A stretch of 64,000 nt of DNA, taken from positions 3,273,108-3,337,107 of the forward strand of contig NW_004624743.1 in the NCBI RefSeq assembly GCF_000247695.1. Direction: 5' to 3'. The notes under the pieces were generated by a model. The model was not told where the DNA came from, searched no databases, and saw only the letters and a program-made list of their open reading frames with translations. Shown piece by piece: positions 13,631-25,989 of this stretch. The position numbers were made by a program, and so were the translations under genes. The DNA comes from Heterocephalus glaber (taxonomy: Eukaryota; Chordata; Mammalia; Rodentia; Bathyergidae). Positions within the stretch are counted from its first letter, which is position 1; every line of letters starts with the position of its first letter.

Positions 13631-13670
<40 letters not shown>
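13629..13670. repeat. Compound (TA)n(GA)n microsatellite
   Basis: About nine TA units change directly into about ten GA units. Just upstream, at about 13584-13625, the phrase ttttattaatataag occurs twice, so the whole block looks slippage-prone. Confidence 0.9.
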
Positions 13671-14934
13671 AACTAAGTAGGACTTTACTAAATAGGATAT
13701 TTAAAAACATTTTCCAGAAAAAACAAGAATGAAGCTATTCCTTTCAATTCTATGAATGATTATAGTTCAAATTAAATATATACAAATAGATATTCATTTA
13801 TTTGAAATGTATATAAAGCGATAGCTTTGGAAAAAAACCAACTCAGTTATCAATGAGCTGAAATATCTAAAAATATAAAAATATTGTAGATGCTATTTTG
13901 CTGGCTTAACAAAAAACTAGAACGGTAAGGGGTATTTCACATGGTTACAAATTCAGATAAATCGACATTCTCTGTTGCTTATATTAGGACTGGCTCAACA
14001 AAATCACAGACACTCACAGTTCAAGGAAATTTGTATTAACATCGCCACCCTCCAAGAAATGTTTGGCTAATGAATCATTATACCAGAATAGTTAGGACTA
14101 AAGGAAAATATCCATTTAATTAAGATCTTTATATATTCTTCAGTTCAAGTTAAATGGAATGAACAAAAACAAGTAGTACAGACATTCTATTCTGGGAGGC
14201 AAAATAATTTTACTATAGGAACAAAAAGGCTATAGGCAAATACATTTCGGAAAGTAATACAAGCTAACATAATGAATGGCCAGACAATACTTAAGTTCAG
14301 TCTTTCATCGCTTTAAAAATAGCATCCGCCCTCAAGGAGAGCAGTACACGAGTGATTATAGATGGAGTCTGTCCTGGGCTAATATTCTAGAAATGACAAA
14401 GTATCATCAGGAAATTGGCACAGCAGCATATTGAAAGCTTTTAAATGAATCAAAAATCCTAACTTGGCAACTCAGAGACTGACCAGTACCACATTAGCTT
14501 TTCTGACATAAAAAGGAAACAGAAGGACAGAGGGACAGAGTCTGTAAAAATTTATACAGAGCACTAATGCGCACATCAAAATAAATTGGTGCTTAACATT
14601 TATAAGTAGAACAAAGAGTTTAAAAAAGCTTTCAACAGTTGACTATAATGCATACCTTAAAATGTATAAATAGGCATCCTTTTTATGTAGGAGAAATATA
14701 CTACCACTCAACCTCTACTGTAAGGTTGGCAGCCCTGAGAACTCCTGTATTAATGTAGCATGTTACGGATGCATTTCTACCCCAAAGCAAGGAGGGGCAG
14801 ACATGTCCACATGCAACTTGCCTCCTTTTGAAGGACAATTTTTATAATAGCATTGGAAAAGTACAAATAGTCTAGTCTACTATTATGGGATTTTTTTAGT
14901 GACATAAATTCTTAAAGATTTTATTATACAGATA

Positions 14935-14969
14935 ATCGCTTCTCAGCCTTTTGGCTAAGATCAAGCGTA
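14935..14969 (+). pseudogene. U2 snRNA 5'-fragment retropseudogene
   Basis: These bases reproduce the first roughly 35 nucleotides of U2 snRNA (atcgcttctc, then the ccttttggctaagatcaag stretch) with one or two changes, and then stop abruptly. The fragment is bounded by a 13-base direct repeat, tattatacagata, at 14922-14934 and 14968-14980, which overlaps the ambiguous last bases of the match. There is no poly-A tail. The structure fits L1-mediated insertion of a truncated snRNA cDNA. It is far too short to be functional and lacks the Sm site and the 3' stem-loops. It lies antisense to TMEM167A in intron 2. Confidence 0.88.
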
Positions 14970-15371
14970 TTATACAGATAAATTCCAAACAACTGTTCAA
15001 TGAGAATAAAGTATTGAAGAATAAATGTAACAGGATTCGAGAGGAAAAGGTGGACTACAGAAGACAATGTCTTCAAAGGTGGGGTTTAGCTGTATAACTG
15101 ATGGACAATTTTTTCACTTTCAGTTGGTTAAACAAAATCCCCGTATGCATTTTTTCAATAGATTAAATTTCCAGTCATTTCTGAAATTTATTTTTTAATT
15201 TAGTAAGATATTGTGAATATAAAGTTTTTAGATTTTGAAAAACAGGGAGCAAATCATGTAAAAAAGCCCCTGCCACCTGAATTACAGATAGGATTAAATT
15301 CTAATGACTTTTACGGTAATTTAATGTCTATAGAAACTTATTTGGGTGATCAGACATCATGAGTAACATAC

Positions 15372-15481
15372 CCAGTTTTATTTTTGTCCAGCAGGCTGGG
15401 TGCCAGGGATCGGATATAAGCACAGGTACATATAAGCAGCAAGATTACAGTCAACAGACTCTGAAAATTGAAAATGGCAGA
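15372..15481 (-). CDS. TMEM167A: TMEM167A coding exon 2 (kish-A residues 2-38)
   Basis: On the minus strand, the acceptor tttttag is followed by 110 coding bases and the donor GTATGT. The exon encodes residues 2-37 plus two bases of Gly38. It contains the N-terminal [10 protein letters not shown] segment, a strongly hydrophobic first membrane segment ([13 protein letters not shown]) and the conserved RSLAPSLLD stretch. The initiator ATG lies alone at the end of exon 1, so this exon has no methionine of its own and would not appear as an ATG-started frame. Compared with the human protein as I recall it, residue 34 is Lys instead of Arg; otherwise it is essentially identical. Confidence 0.97.
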
Positions 15482-18400
15482 CTAAAAAGAGAAAAAAAAA
15501 TTAATATCACATGAAAACTTCCTAGATAAAATAATGGCACACAATTCCATATTAAGAATAATGCTTTTACTTCTCCAAAAGGGCAAACAGAATGTCATGT
15601 CCATCTACACTTAAAACTTAAAACCAATGTAATGCAGTGCTCTATGGTGGTACTTTTCTCTCCACTCTTTGGGCCAAGGAAAAGAGGACATGCAACAGAA
15701 AATATAAATTCAAGAACTTGAGAAATGTCACGAATTCAAAATAGCTGACCAAAGCCAGAGGCAGACGCCCCGGAGTGAGCTCCAGCAGGAGGCCGAACCC
15801 TGGACCTGTTTTACATCTGTGGAGACTGGGGAGAAAGATTAAATGGTGACTAAAGTTTCTCTCAAGTCTGAACTTTTCTGGGATAAGTAGGCTTTAAATT
15901 TAAAAGATCATGTTCCATGCCCTGACCAATACTAGGCTATTGGACATTGCTGACAGAAAAGCACCTAGTTTCGTTTTTCACTGTTGACTTTTCAAAGTTC
16001 TTCCTTCTTTAATAGTCCACCTCCTATTCTAAAAGTTAACACGGAGTCAATAAGAAAGCCTGTTTCCAGTCAAACAAAGGAAAGCACAGCTCCCATCACA
16101 AGCCAGTGGAGGCAGGCAGGTGCACCCTCTTCCAAATCAGCTCTACCGTCACCTCTTCCAAAGTCTCCTTGAATCCATCTGGCTCTCCTCTCTTAATTCA
16201 TACAAACTCTTCCTTTTCCTCTTCCCACAGCAAGCTAACACTACTAACCATCCCTGAAGGGTACACAGTGTAGTATCAACTTTCAATTGCTAAGCACCTG
16301 ACAATCAGCACAGTCCAAAGAAAAGATCCTTGAATAAGTAAAACAATCTGAAGTGCAGGAATATTACTGTTTACAATAAAGGGTAACATTTCCAGAATAT
16401 ACAGGCAGATAAAATAGGTCAATCTTACATAGTAGTTAGCAATATGCCTACTCAGTAAACTTACAAATACTTCCTAAAAAACCAGAAATAAGGCAAAGAA
16501 TAAGAATTATAAAAAATTTTAAAAGGCCAAATCATTTCTTGGAAATGAGAGCTCACCCAAAATGCCCCCCAAAGGATCAGAGAGGTTAAGGGAATTGAAT
16601 AAGGCAGCGGACTGGGTACATAATTGGAACATACATCAGTGTTCATAATTATGCTATCACTCATATGGGGAGAGAGACAAAGGAGAAAGACTACACTTAT
16701 GATAGGAACCAGAATAAAAACCACGCAACACGGGCATCAAGGAAAAGACTGACAGAACCCTGAAGTGCGCACACATGAGAAGAACACTGGCCATGCCAGG
16801 CTCTTCTACTGGAGGGCGGTGTGAATGCAGACATTTAAAGTGAACCCCCGATCATTAGGGGAGAGAATCTTAAGGACTGGCTCTGTCAGAAGTTGTTAAA
16901 ATATCCTTTTTAACCTTTTACATAGTACTATAATAAATATGTACAAGCTATTGGAAAAATGAAAAAATACCTTCCTTATCAACATTATTTATAGCAAAAG
17001 TTTATGTACAACGTTAAATGATGGAAAAAACAGAACAAAAGATTTCACATGCAACAAATTTTTAGCTATGTAAACCTTTATGCAAAGGTGGGTGATTATC
17101 TCTAGTTTCTAATCCTCAACTTTTCTGGACTTCTTAAAATTTCTAGGTGTTACTTTTATGGTCTAAGAACAGTAATAAAAATGATCTTTAATTTGTTCAT
17201 GGATATTGCAATGGTAAAGTTAAACATATCTTGGTTTGTACTTAAATTGGGTTTTAATTTTGGGTCCATGAAAGTAAGTGTTAATTGCTGATCAGTTCTA
17301 GATGGAAAACAACAGCATGTCATAATGCTTACCTTTCAAAGGTCATGGAAACAGTGTTGGATATAACTTCATGAAATACGAAGTCAATTTCCTTGTAGGC
17401 ACCAGGACTAAATGTGTAGTATGTATCGACTGAGGGAATGAGTCTAGATATTGGAATCTAGAAAGGTATTTGGCATGATTTCTCCACTACATGAGTTTAC
17501 AGCTAAAAACAATTACTGATAGCCACTGACTACTTGTTTTGCACTATTTATGTGCATATGTGAGGCAGGCATTATTATTACCCTTGTGCTGCAGAGGAGA
17601 CTACTCCCTGTCAGCCCAACCCCACAGCCAGGCACTGTCGTAGGCACAAGTAGCAGCCTGAGCCACAGGGAGAAACTGTTTTCATAAGGACAAGATTCAA
17701 GGAGAGAGCAGGAACGGAGTCAAACCTTAAAGGGCAAAATTTAGATGGGAAGAGCCAATAGCAGGCTCCACGAAGAGCGAGAATCACAGGGGAAAACTAT
17801 CCACAGAAGGGATCTATATGTTCAAGGAATAATGAACAGACTTACTGCTGTATTAAGCAAAAGGTTCCTGTAGTAAATGCTTAGAAAAAAACCTTGCAAA
17901 GGGTGTTTATCACGTTCCCAACGGGGCATCCATGGTTTGTCGCCTATTCTCTTTCCTCCCGGAATGCCCAATTCTATATGCTGGCATGGCTCGACACAGA
18001 GACTCGGTTCTCTGTGTGCGTGTGCTGGAAGGGTTACAGCTGGAGGAATGCTGAACACATGAAGGCTCACCTTACCCCTCTTTTTACCTTTGTGCATTTG
18101 AAATTTTTCAAAATAGGAGATAAAAAGGCACTTAAAAACACATCTATTATTAAAGTGGAGTGTGTACATATACATTTGTGTTTGAAACCATTTACAAATG
18201 AAAACCATTTTCAAGTATGAAATAAATGATATACACAACTTTGTTCTGGGGGATTTAAAAGACTATAAACTTTAAACAAATAATCTCAGATGGCAAAGTC
18301 TGTTAGATGTACTCAGTCTTTGGTCAGAAACTGTTTCCAAGCTACAGACATTAGCCTGTCACCTACAGCATCCCTCTAATGGTTAGCATCTGTCGTCCAC

Positions 18401-20435
18401 TGACAGGACACTGTAGTCTCAGGGTTCAAGGAAACAGATGATCCTGTGGGGCAAAAACTGACTGAGACTCCTGAAATGAGAATGCTGTAAGAAGGAAAGT
18501 ATATACAATCACCAAATACAGGGGAAGATGGTAAGAAAGTCTAAAGGAAGTAAAATTCAGTTACTGAGTTCAATTTTTTTCAGATCTTTTATGACATTAT
18601 GAAAACTTTTCGAAAGTACTGCTTCTGCCTGATTGGTGGTGAACTGACTGATTCTGCCTGCCCCAACTTAAGCATCACCTGCTCTGTGACACCCCTGTCC
18701 CCAGAGAGCAGAGCCAGGACCTCAGGTCTACAGACGACACATGGCCACCCTGGGGCTGCATCCCTGAAACTGCACGATAACTGCCTCCCCAGGATTAACG
18801 AGACTGAACAATCTCATCCCTATGAACAAAACAGTAGTCATCAAAAAACGGTGAATGAACAAGAAGGAATACTTTAAAAAATGCAAGGGAGTACTTAAGA
18901 TTCCATATTAACAATGGGTATTAGTTAAAAGACCAATGTAGGTGAGACTGCAAAATAAAATTCTTTTAAATTATTCGAGAAAGTGCTATGCATTTATATT
19001 TACTTGTCACAGATATTCTCAAGAATCCAACAGAAGAAACAAATTTCCTGAGGCTCACGTGAAAGGCCTGGGCTGCAGGGTAAACTACAGGCTTCAGGTA
19101 ATTTCCACTAAGTGTCCACATCATCTGTCACTGCTTGGGATTCAATGTTCTGTCCCAACAAGCAGTGTGCGCTGACTCCTTGTACGTCACACTTCTAAGA
19201 CATCTCCATGACGGAGCAGGCAAGCTACCTGGTAGGAAATTCTAAGATCTCCAAACAATCCTTAAGTCTAAGTTTTATGTAATTTTCAGCAGTAGTCTAA
19301 CAGCTAATCATGTTACTTTATGTGCCATAGATTATGACATGAATGTTTTCAGACTACAGACAATCCCAGCCTCCAGTGGTTTGACTTAACACATTCCCAT
19401 TCCGGAGAAAACACCCTCAGGTCTGGATCTTCCCAAGCTGGCAGATGGTGGATGATACTTTCTTCTGATGCTTGGCAGCGGCACTTCACCGCAGCGCCTG
19501 GCTGGCCTCATGATTTTGGGGGTAAACAGCTGATATCCTGCACTGTACTTTGCTGCTATGCTTGATGTTTAGTGGGTCGGGTGTATGGAATACATTTTCA
19601 ATTAGAGGTGCATTTAGTGAGGACATAACTCCATCCTAAGTGCAGGAGCACCCATATACAAAGCTACATTTATACACATAAGGGGCTTACCCATTAAAGA
19701 TTCATCCTTCACCTTAAAGGTCTCAGATTTTTATCAATAACCCCAACGGAAAACTCATCATTTTATGCCCATTTATTAAAATACTACCTAAGTTTTGCCA
19801 AGAATGGCTCAGTAAGAGTATTGAGATACTCAGACATAAACAGAAGATATAATTAGATATATAAGAATGATTTGTCTTAAATCATATGTCCTATTTCCAA
19901 TGCATATTAATGCTGAATAGTTAAGTAAACTTCTTAAGGTGGATGGTATGCCTTTTTTCTAGACCTCCCAGGTATCATCATAGGGTGTGCTGACTCTCTT
20001 CGGCTTCTAAGAAGTTAACTTGAAACTAGTGTGAACACAACAGAACGTATGCAGAGGGAGACCCTGGTGGCATTACCTGGCATACTTTCAAGTGGGACTT
20101 GATTTTATGCTTTGAATAGATTTTTCTCTCGTACTGGCATTCTCTGTTAGTGACAGGGACATGGATAACACCAGACTTGCAGCATTCCCACAGCCAGTCC
20201 TTAGCACTCCTACGAATGAAGGCAAGTGCTCTAAGGCTGTCTTCATAGCTCCCTGAAAACTCTGTAAACTTCGTTTGGGTTTCCCTAAGGACACAGCTGC
20301 TTATTTTTACAGTTAGTGAGCAAAATAAGTTGACTTTGAAAAGAGAAAGGGAATTTGCTAGGGAAAACAGGTCTTTCTCTACATTTCTTTTCTTTGCAAA
20401 CTACCCATACAATCAATAATAATAAAGGGGCAGAA

Positions 20436-20522
20436 TTTTTTTTTTTTTTGTACTGGGGATCGAACTCGGGACCTTGTGCTTGAGAGGCAGGAGGTGGAAC
20501 CACTGAGCTAAATCCCTAGCCC
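20436..20522 (-). mobile_element. ID-type SINE with target-site duplication
   Basis: The element is read on the minus strand. The A-tail is seen as T-run 20436-20449, and the tRNA-derived body contains an A-box-like tagctcagtgg and a B-box-like gttcgatcc. Flanking repeats of about 16 bases, 20424-20439 and 20525-20540, differ at one position and mark a recent L1-driven insertion. Confidence 0.93.
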
Positions 20523-20680
20523 TTAAAAGGGCAGAATTTTACAAAGAAGGATATTAGTTCAAGCTTCATAAATGCATCTTAACATAGATGTAGTTTCTTG
20601 ACGAATAGTATCAATAGTTGATATTCTACATATGAATCATAATTTAAAAAATAAGAATATGCAACAATAAATTAACATAC

Positions 20681-20755
20681 CAGTGGTGGCAAATGTATGG
20701 CATGCATGCTGCAAGGGGCTGTTTGTATCACTAAAAGCTCTAAAAGCCATCACTG
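20681..20755. mobile_element. hAT miniature element, short (~80 bp) subfamily
   Basis: It begins cagtggtggcaaatgtatgg and ends agctctaaaagccatcactg, the inverted form of the same end. The interior, gctgtttgtatcactaaaag, matches the reverse complement of the interior of the copy at 32143-32223, so the two are the same internally deleted subfamily. The flanking 8-mers, taacatac and tcttacac, match at only about half their positions, so the target duplication is weak. Confidence 0.75.
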
Positions 20756-21035
20756 TCTTACACTTTATTTTTATCTTTGTTTCTGAAAATACCACATTTT
20801 CCTCATATGGAAACTGTAAAACAAAGACTTTCTCTCTAACCTGCTATGAACAGCAAACACCAAAGGTGTTCTATAAAAGCAAAGCTAATAGTTTACAATT
20901 ACCTTTACAGTCATTCAAAACAGTTAATTACAAAATAGGCACATCAATTAGCACAAACCCACAAATACTATGATTTTATCTAAACTAATTTGCCAGTTAC
21001 TAATAATTTTCTTGTCTTTAAATTTTATTTTAATT

Positions 21036-21120
21036 GGGCCAGGGACTTAGCTCAGTGGTTCCACTGCCTGCCTCGCAAGCACAAGGGCCAGAGTTTGATC
21101 CCTGGTACCAAAAAAAAAAA
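21036..21120 (+). mobile_element. ID-type SINE with A-tail
   Basis: The body begins gggccagggacttagctcag and includes the B-box-like gtttgatcc. It ends in a run of 13 A. Direct repeats rich in 'ttattttaatt' flank it at about 21022-21035 and 21121-21133. Confidence 0.93.
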
Positions 21121-22109
21121 AATTATTTTAATTACATAAACAATGCAAATCATTTGGATAATATACTCAAAATAAAATATAAAACCCTCCCCCTGGTCTC
21201 TTTCCATTCTTTAGAATATCCAGAAGATGATCACTGTTAAGAACCTGAAACATAAAAAGTCCCTGGCTCGCTCTGTGCAAATATGTATTCATGAAATTCT
21301 TTAAAAATGGGAGGCTGTTGCAGGTATAATTTTTCTAAAAATTTCCTCAAAAGCAAACAACATCTTAGAATAACCAACTTTCCATTGGTAAATGTACCTT
21401 CATTTTTTTAGTGGTCTAGGGCCTTGTCACAGCTAAAGGCCATAAGCTCCAGAAGAGGAAGGCTTGAATTCTGTGTCTACTTTTTGCTAGCTGTTGGGAC
21501 CTTGGCCATGTTTCCTCTATTTGTGCTTAGTTTATCCAAATGCAAAAGAAACTTGATGAGTCAGTGACTTTACACAGTTATTCTGAAGTGAACCATAATT
21601 AGTTAGGTCTTCTGTAGTAATGAGAACAGTTCACGAACCTTCATTTGGGCCACCAATATAGTAGCTGCATAATTTTTCAGCAAATAGATGGAGGCGGATC
21701 AGTGCAAAGCTTGTGTTTTGAAAATGAAAATCATTTGCAATGTTGACAGACCTGTAAAAAGTTTTCTATTCTCATGTTCATTTGAAGTTAGGAATTATTT
21801 TCAGATTAGATTTTTTAAATCCTATTAATGAGATGTAATTTTTAAAATTTTCAGAATCATTCCTGAGCCCTAACACTATATTCATACTATATTCATCAAG
21901 TTGGATGTAAAAATAAAAATTAAATATAAGGATTTTGGGGTGTATAAACAAAAATAGCAAGTCAAAACTTTTAAATTAGAAATTGTAAAAATAAGCTGTC
22001 CAAATCATTAGAAATAGAGGAGACAAAAGGAAAAACCGAAGCAATACAAAGGCAAAAAAGGAAAGAATGAGAAAAGGAGGAGAAGCATACACATTAATAT
22101 CCTAGACAT

Positions 22110-22155
22110 GTTTTGCCTCCCTGCAGCACACGAAGCTATGAGTTCGCCACCACTG
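22110..22155. mobile_element. Partial hAT miniature element, one end only
   Basis: The text ends gagttcgccaccactg, the terminal sequence shared by the other hAT miniature copies in the window, and is preceded by gcacacgaagctatg, which resembles their gcacgcgtgccata motif. No convincing partner end was found, so this is a decayed or truncated copy. Confidence 0.5.
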
Positions 22156-23639
22156 CCCTACACAACGCTGGATGACGGCTTTCTGACTATACTCAATCTA
22201 CAGACTCAAGGAAACTGCAGTGTTTTCATTAGCACTGGATCACTTTGCCTACATGTAGCTTATTTTTGTAATTATTGAAACAGATAGTTAAAGGCCTTCT
22301 TCGTGTATGATATTATCTTGGGAGTTTCAAATGCTGACTGCCTATGTTGGAAATAAGTTTTTGCTGACATCAGTTCTTCCAGTTTAACACAAGTACACTT
22401 TAAAACAAGAACTGAATAATAAAGACAAAATTTTAAAACTCCAAATACTAGCATTTTTATTTGTATTAGCTTATTTCTTTCATGGGAAACTAAAGTAGTT
22501 TATTCCTCTCTCTGAAAGTAGAGATGAACAGCTATGATCTCCTGACCCTATTATGATACAAACACAGTGCTGGAAAAGTGAGCCCGCAGTTTATCATTTG
22601 TAAATCTAAGGCAGGTCAGCATTTTCTACCTAGTTTCTACGTGTAAACCACTATTGTATCTTAAGATGAAAACATGAAAATGCAAGGATAATCGTAGCCC
22701 ACAAATGAACTCATCCACATGTCCAAGATAAGTGAACAGGAGTGACTGTGTACCCCTGTCTCTTCAGGACTAGTGGCTACTAAACATCTGGACTAGTTAA
22801 TATATACATTTGCCCCTGGATACACGAACATTTCTAGTCATCAGTTTCATCTGTAACACGAGGGTGCTGGATTACATGATCATTTGATCCTGCTGGTCCT
22901 GTTTCTACAATGTACAGAGAGAGACCTTCTCTATTTGTATTTCCCAGTTAAAAACTTTCAGGGTTATGAGTAAAGCCGAGAGTAAATGTACCTCAACTCT
23001 ATTCTCCACTGGCAGTACTGGTGGTCACTTGTATTATTTTGTTATTAAAACATATGTAAAGCTATGATAAACAGTAAAAAAACTGCTTCACATGAATCCT
23101 TGATAAAATGATTTGACAAGAAGATATGTTGAAGGACAAGGAGCAAATTCTCCACTGAAAAAAGGTACTTTGACCATGCAATGAAGAAATGACAAAGACC
23201 AATAAAAACAGAAAACCTTGTAAATACTGGGTACTGGACATGATATAAACCCTGGCTTCTTGCTGGAGTCGTTAGGATTTTAAAAAACAACCAATGTGGC
23301 CAAATTTGGACTATGTATAGTATCTCAAAATTCCCTGAAAGTTTTTACTTGCAAACAGAGTTATGCACACTTAACTAATGGATCAGCATCCTCCAACACA
23401 GTAGTTTTCAAAGAGAAGTTCAATGAACTCTTCCAGGGGTTCATGAAGTCAAAACTATTTTTATAATACTGAGAAGATATATGCCTTTCTACTGCAATAC
23501 TACATTCACCGTTAAAGCAAGAGGAATTTTGGAAATAGAATCATCCTCTTAACTTTCCCTTCATGCTGTACAAACCTTGCTTTTCCTCTTGAAACTCCTG
23601 GGGAGTTCAAGGCATCACTGCATAATAGAAAGGGCACAA

Positions 23640-23760
23640 GATTTGTAGCTGCTAAGTTCAAATCTTAGCTTAACTATTCATGAGTCACATGATCTTGGAC
23701 AAGGCACTTAGCTTTTTTCATAGGTAAAATGCAATCAATAACATCTTCAACAAAACATTG
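23640..23760 (+). repeat. MIR SINE fragment
   Basis: It has the MIR core style: 'gttcaaatcttagctta', then 'gagtcacatgatcttggac', then 'aaggcacttagc' and 'gtaaaatg'. This is an ancient mammalian tRNA-derived SINE, diverged and without a tail. Confidence 0.7.
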
Positions 23761-23941
23761 CCCAAGGGTTTCTTTGTTGTTGCTGTTAGAGTACTAAAAA
23801 ACAAATCTATGTATGAGGTTTAAAAAAAAAACTACAATCTAAAACAGCATCTAGGAAAAAAATTCAGCCCAAATTCATGTCTGACATTATCATTTGCTTG
23901 TATATCCTCCCACAGCCACTGTAGACATATAGAAATATATA

Positions 23942-24310
23942 TAGTCAGCCCTGGGTATCCACATCTACAGATACAACCAACCATACATTGAAATAATTAG
24001 ATAAGGCCCGGGATTTAGCTCAGTGGTTCCGCCGCCTGCCTTGCAAGTTCAAGGACCTGAGTTTGATCCCTGGTCCCCCCGCCTCAAAAAATTGGGAAAA
24101 TAATTACACATCTGTAGTGAACAATCTTTTTTTTCTTGTTATTCCTTAAACAATACAGTATAACTATTTACATAGCATTTACATTATATTAGGTATAAAT
24201 AATGTAGAGATGATTTAAAGTACACAGGAGGATGTGTACAGGTTATACACAGATACTATGCTGTTTTATATGAGGGAGTTGAACAGCCATATATTCTGGT
24301 CCTTGGGAAA
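23942..24310 (+). mobile_element. Tigger/MER2-like DNA transposon remnant, interrupted by an ID SINE
   Basis: The left part reads agtcagccctgggtatccac and continues to 'aaccaaccatacattg'. After the inserted SINE (24005-24091) the text resumes with gtgaacaatct, tattccttaaacaatacagt and tttacatagcatttacatta, which are typical of this mammalian pogo-derived family. The two halves are consistent with one older element split by a younger insertion. Confidence 0.7.
24005..24091 (+). mobile_element. ID-type SINE inserted in a Tigger remnant
   Basis: The body starts ggcccgggatttagctcagt, contains gtttgatccctgg, and ends in a C-rich then A-rich tail. It sits within the older DNA transposon fragment, so the order of insertion is clear. 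The target duplication is not clean because both flanks are AT-rich. Confidence 0.9.
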
Positions 24311-24444
24311 ATCCTCAAACAAAGTTGCTTCCAAAGAAACAACTACATGTATGTTTGAGGGCAACAAATCACTAAGGCTTATTTTATCCACAGCTCTGTT
24401 ATGTTTCTATTATTTGCACAAAGATTTTTTGGCATCTGACATTT

Positions 24445-24640
24445 GAGATAAGAATGAGTCCTGGTTTCACTACCTAGTAAGTGCTTGATCCCAGGCAAGT
24501 CAGTCTCCTTGGACTTCTTTTCCTTCACCTGTAATTATCTGCTCAGTTGTTGTGAGCTTAAAATAAGACAATGCACATAACCTGATTTTCAGAACAGAGG
24601 CTGCTACACAGCCAGCGATACATGGAAGCTATTATTGGGA
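24445..24640 (+). repeat. MIR SINE fragment
   Basis: The phrases 'gagtcctggtttcactacc', 'gcaagtcagtctccttgga' and 'cacctgtaattatctg', followed by an 'aagctattattggga' end, follow the MIR consensus order. It is diverged. Confidence 0.7.
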
Positions 24641-25986
24641 AATCAAGGATGGCAGGGCAGTTTAAACACTGTTGATCTTAAAGCCGTGTCCTGCTGTTGC
24701 CTGGTGCAGGTGACAGGATGATGAAAAGGAATGTATTCACGACTGGCACTATGAGCAAAATACTGTAATGCCATTTCGGCTTCTGGGAAAGATGGGCAAG
24801 AATTAAGAGTGAGTCTTCCTACTTTTTAAAAACATTAAAAACATTTTTAAAATGGGGACATTTTCTAAGTTAAATAAGAGCTCAATAATGACACTGAGAA
24901 GAGCAAATGCACACTGCCCCGTGGCAGGTGGGAAAAGAGGCGAAAAGCAAAATGAAATGTTCATCAAGAGAAGGAATGATATGCCAGTGGATGTCACTCC
25001 CTGTATCAGGTGGGACACTTGTCCAGGGAAGCAGCTGTGACTCACGCCCAACCACAATCAAAGCAGCTGGTATAAAGTAGGCAAGACTGATAGAGTTGTC
25101 AGGGGTTCAACAGCAACTTCTAGAAATAAACTTTTCACCATAGAAACTCTTGGCTTTTATGGGGGGGTTGATTGTGAGGTTAGAAGAAGTAGGAGAATTT
25201 CCCTATTTGCTCATAAAAACAGAACTGGGCACACAGGATTCATAAATTCACCTTGAGGGCCCCTCCAGTCTGCTGGCACTTACCATAACAAGGGTAAAAT
25301 TAGTTTAGACAGCTCCCGAGATTTTATCACTACCAACTATTGCATCTATTCCCAGCCACGCAGGCTTGCCTGTATTCTCAGCCCGGAAATTTCTTCTGCG
25401 ATTCTGTGACTCAGTTCAAGCTATTCTGAGATGACCTAAACCACCAAAAGGATCTACAATACACAAAACAGACACATCCACGCATGAGACACACGCACGC
25501 TAGGGGAGGTGTGAGGCCCGAGGCAGACATCCTTAGAAGTACACTAAACTCCTAAAAGAGAAACCGCCTTTGCAGAGAGCTCCACTCATTAAAGCCTAGT
25601 TTGTAAAACTGCATCCTTAGGGTTGAGAGAAAGATGTGGGAGGGCCCAGAACGGCAACTGACTCCACCAGTTACACCGAAGCTGAGGTTACAGCAGCGCC
25701 TGGGTCAGCCAGGTAGGGCAGGGGAAGGGGGCGGGGGTCGAACAGCGTCAGCGTCTCCTAGGGTAAAGGCCCAGAGATGACCGATGGAAACTCGAGCTTT
25801 TCTCCTGCTCCGGGCGACCGGCGTCCGGCCGGGACGCGCAGCCCGGATCCCCCGCACCTGCACACGGCCCCGGACACTCGAGCCAGTGCCGAGGCTCCCT
25901 GGCCCGCGCGCTCAGGGCGGCCGCACACTCCCGGACCCGCAGACCCTCCGAAAAGCTCAGCCGCGCGCGGCAGGCCCGGTTCTTAC

Positions 25987-25989
25987 CAT
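25987..25989 (-). CDS. TMEM167A: TMEM167A coding exon 1 (initiator codon only)
   Basis: On the minus strand, ...CTCAGTATG is followed at once by the donor GTAAGA (25986-25981). The initiator ATG is therefore the last codon of exon 1, and Ser2 begins exon 2 in phase 0. The 5' UTR extends rightward into the CpG island; its start is not fixed by sequence, though the inverted CCAAT box at 26089 suggests it lies close by. The choice is supported by the perfect phase agreement with exon 2 and the 72-residue total. Confidence 0.9.

Larger units (their letters stand above)
13082..15371 (-). other. TMEM167A: TMEM167A intron 2
   Basis: This 2.3-kb intron has donor GTATGT (15371-15366) and acceptor TTTGCAG (ending 13082) on the minus strand. 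It contains a TA/GA microsatellite and a truncated U2 snRNA insertion. Confidence 0.9.
15482..25986 (-). other. TMEM167A: TMEM167A intron 1
   Basis: This 10.5-kb intron starts on the minus strand with GTAAGA (25986-25981) and ends at the acceptor preceding 15481. It holds three ID SINEs (20436, 21036, 24005), a short hAT miniature element (20681), MIR fragments and a Tigger-like element, each listed separately. The human TMEM167A locus is, from memory, host to the H/ACA-type RNA SCARNA18; I could not locate it by eye here. Confidence 0.85.

Noticed and set aside
14935..14969. U2 snRNA gene
   Set aside because: Only the first roughly 35 bases are present, without Sm site, 3' stem-loops or an upstream snRNA promoter; treated as a retropseudogene.
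21629..22155. A 527-bp full hAT element from cagttcacgaacctt to gttcgccaccactg
   Set aside because: The left end matches the family only partly and the flanking 8-mers differ, so only the right end is annotated.
15482..25986. SCARNA18 H/ACA RNA, which I recall lies in a TMEM167A intron in human
   Set aside because: I could not find a convincing H-box/ACA-box pair with two hairpins by eye, and I do not recall the sequence well enough. A covariance-model search of the introns on the minus strand would settle it.
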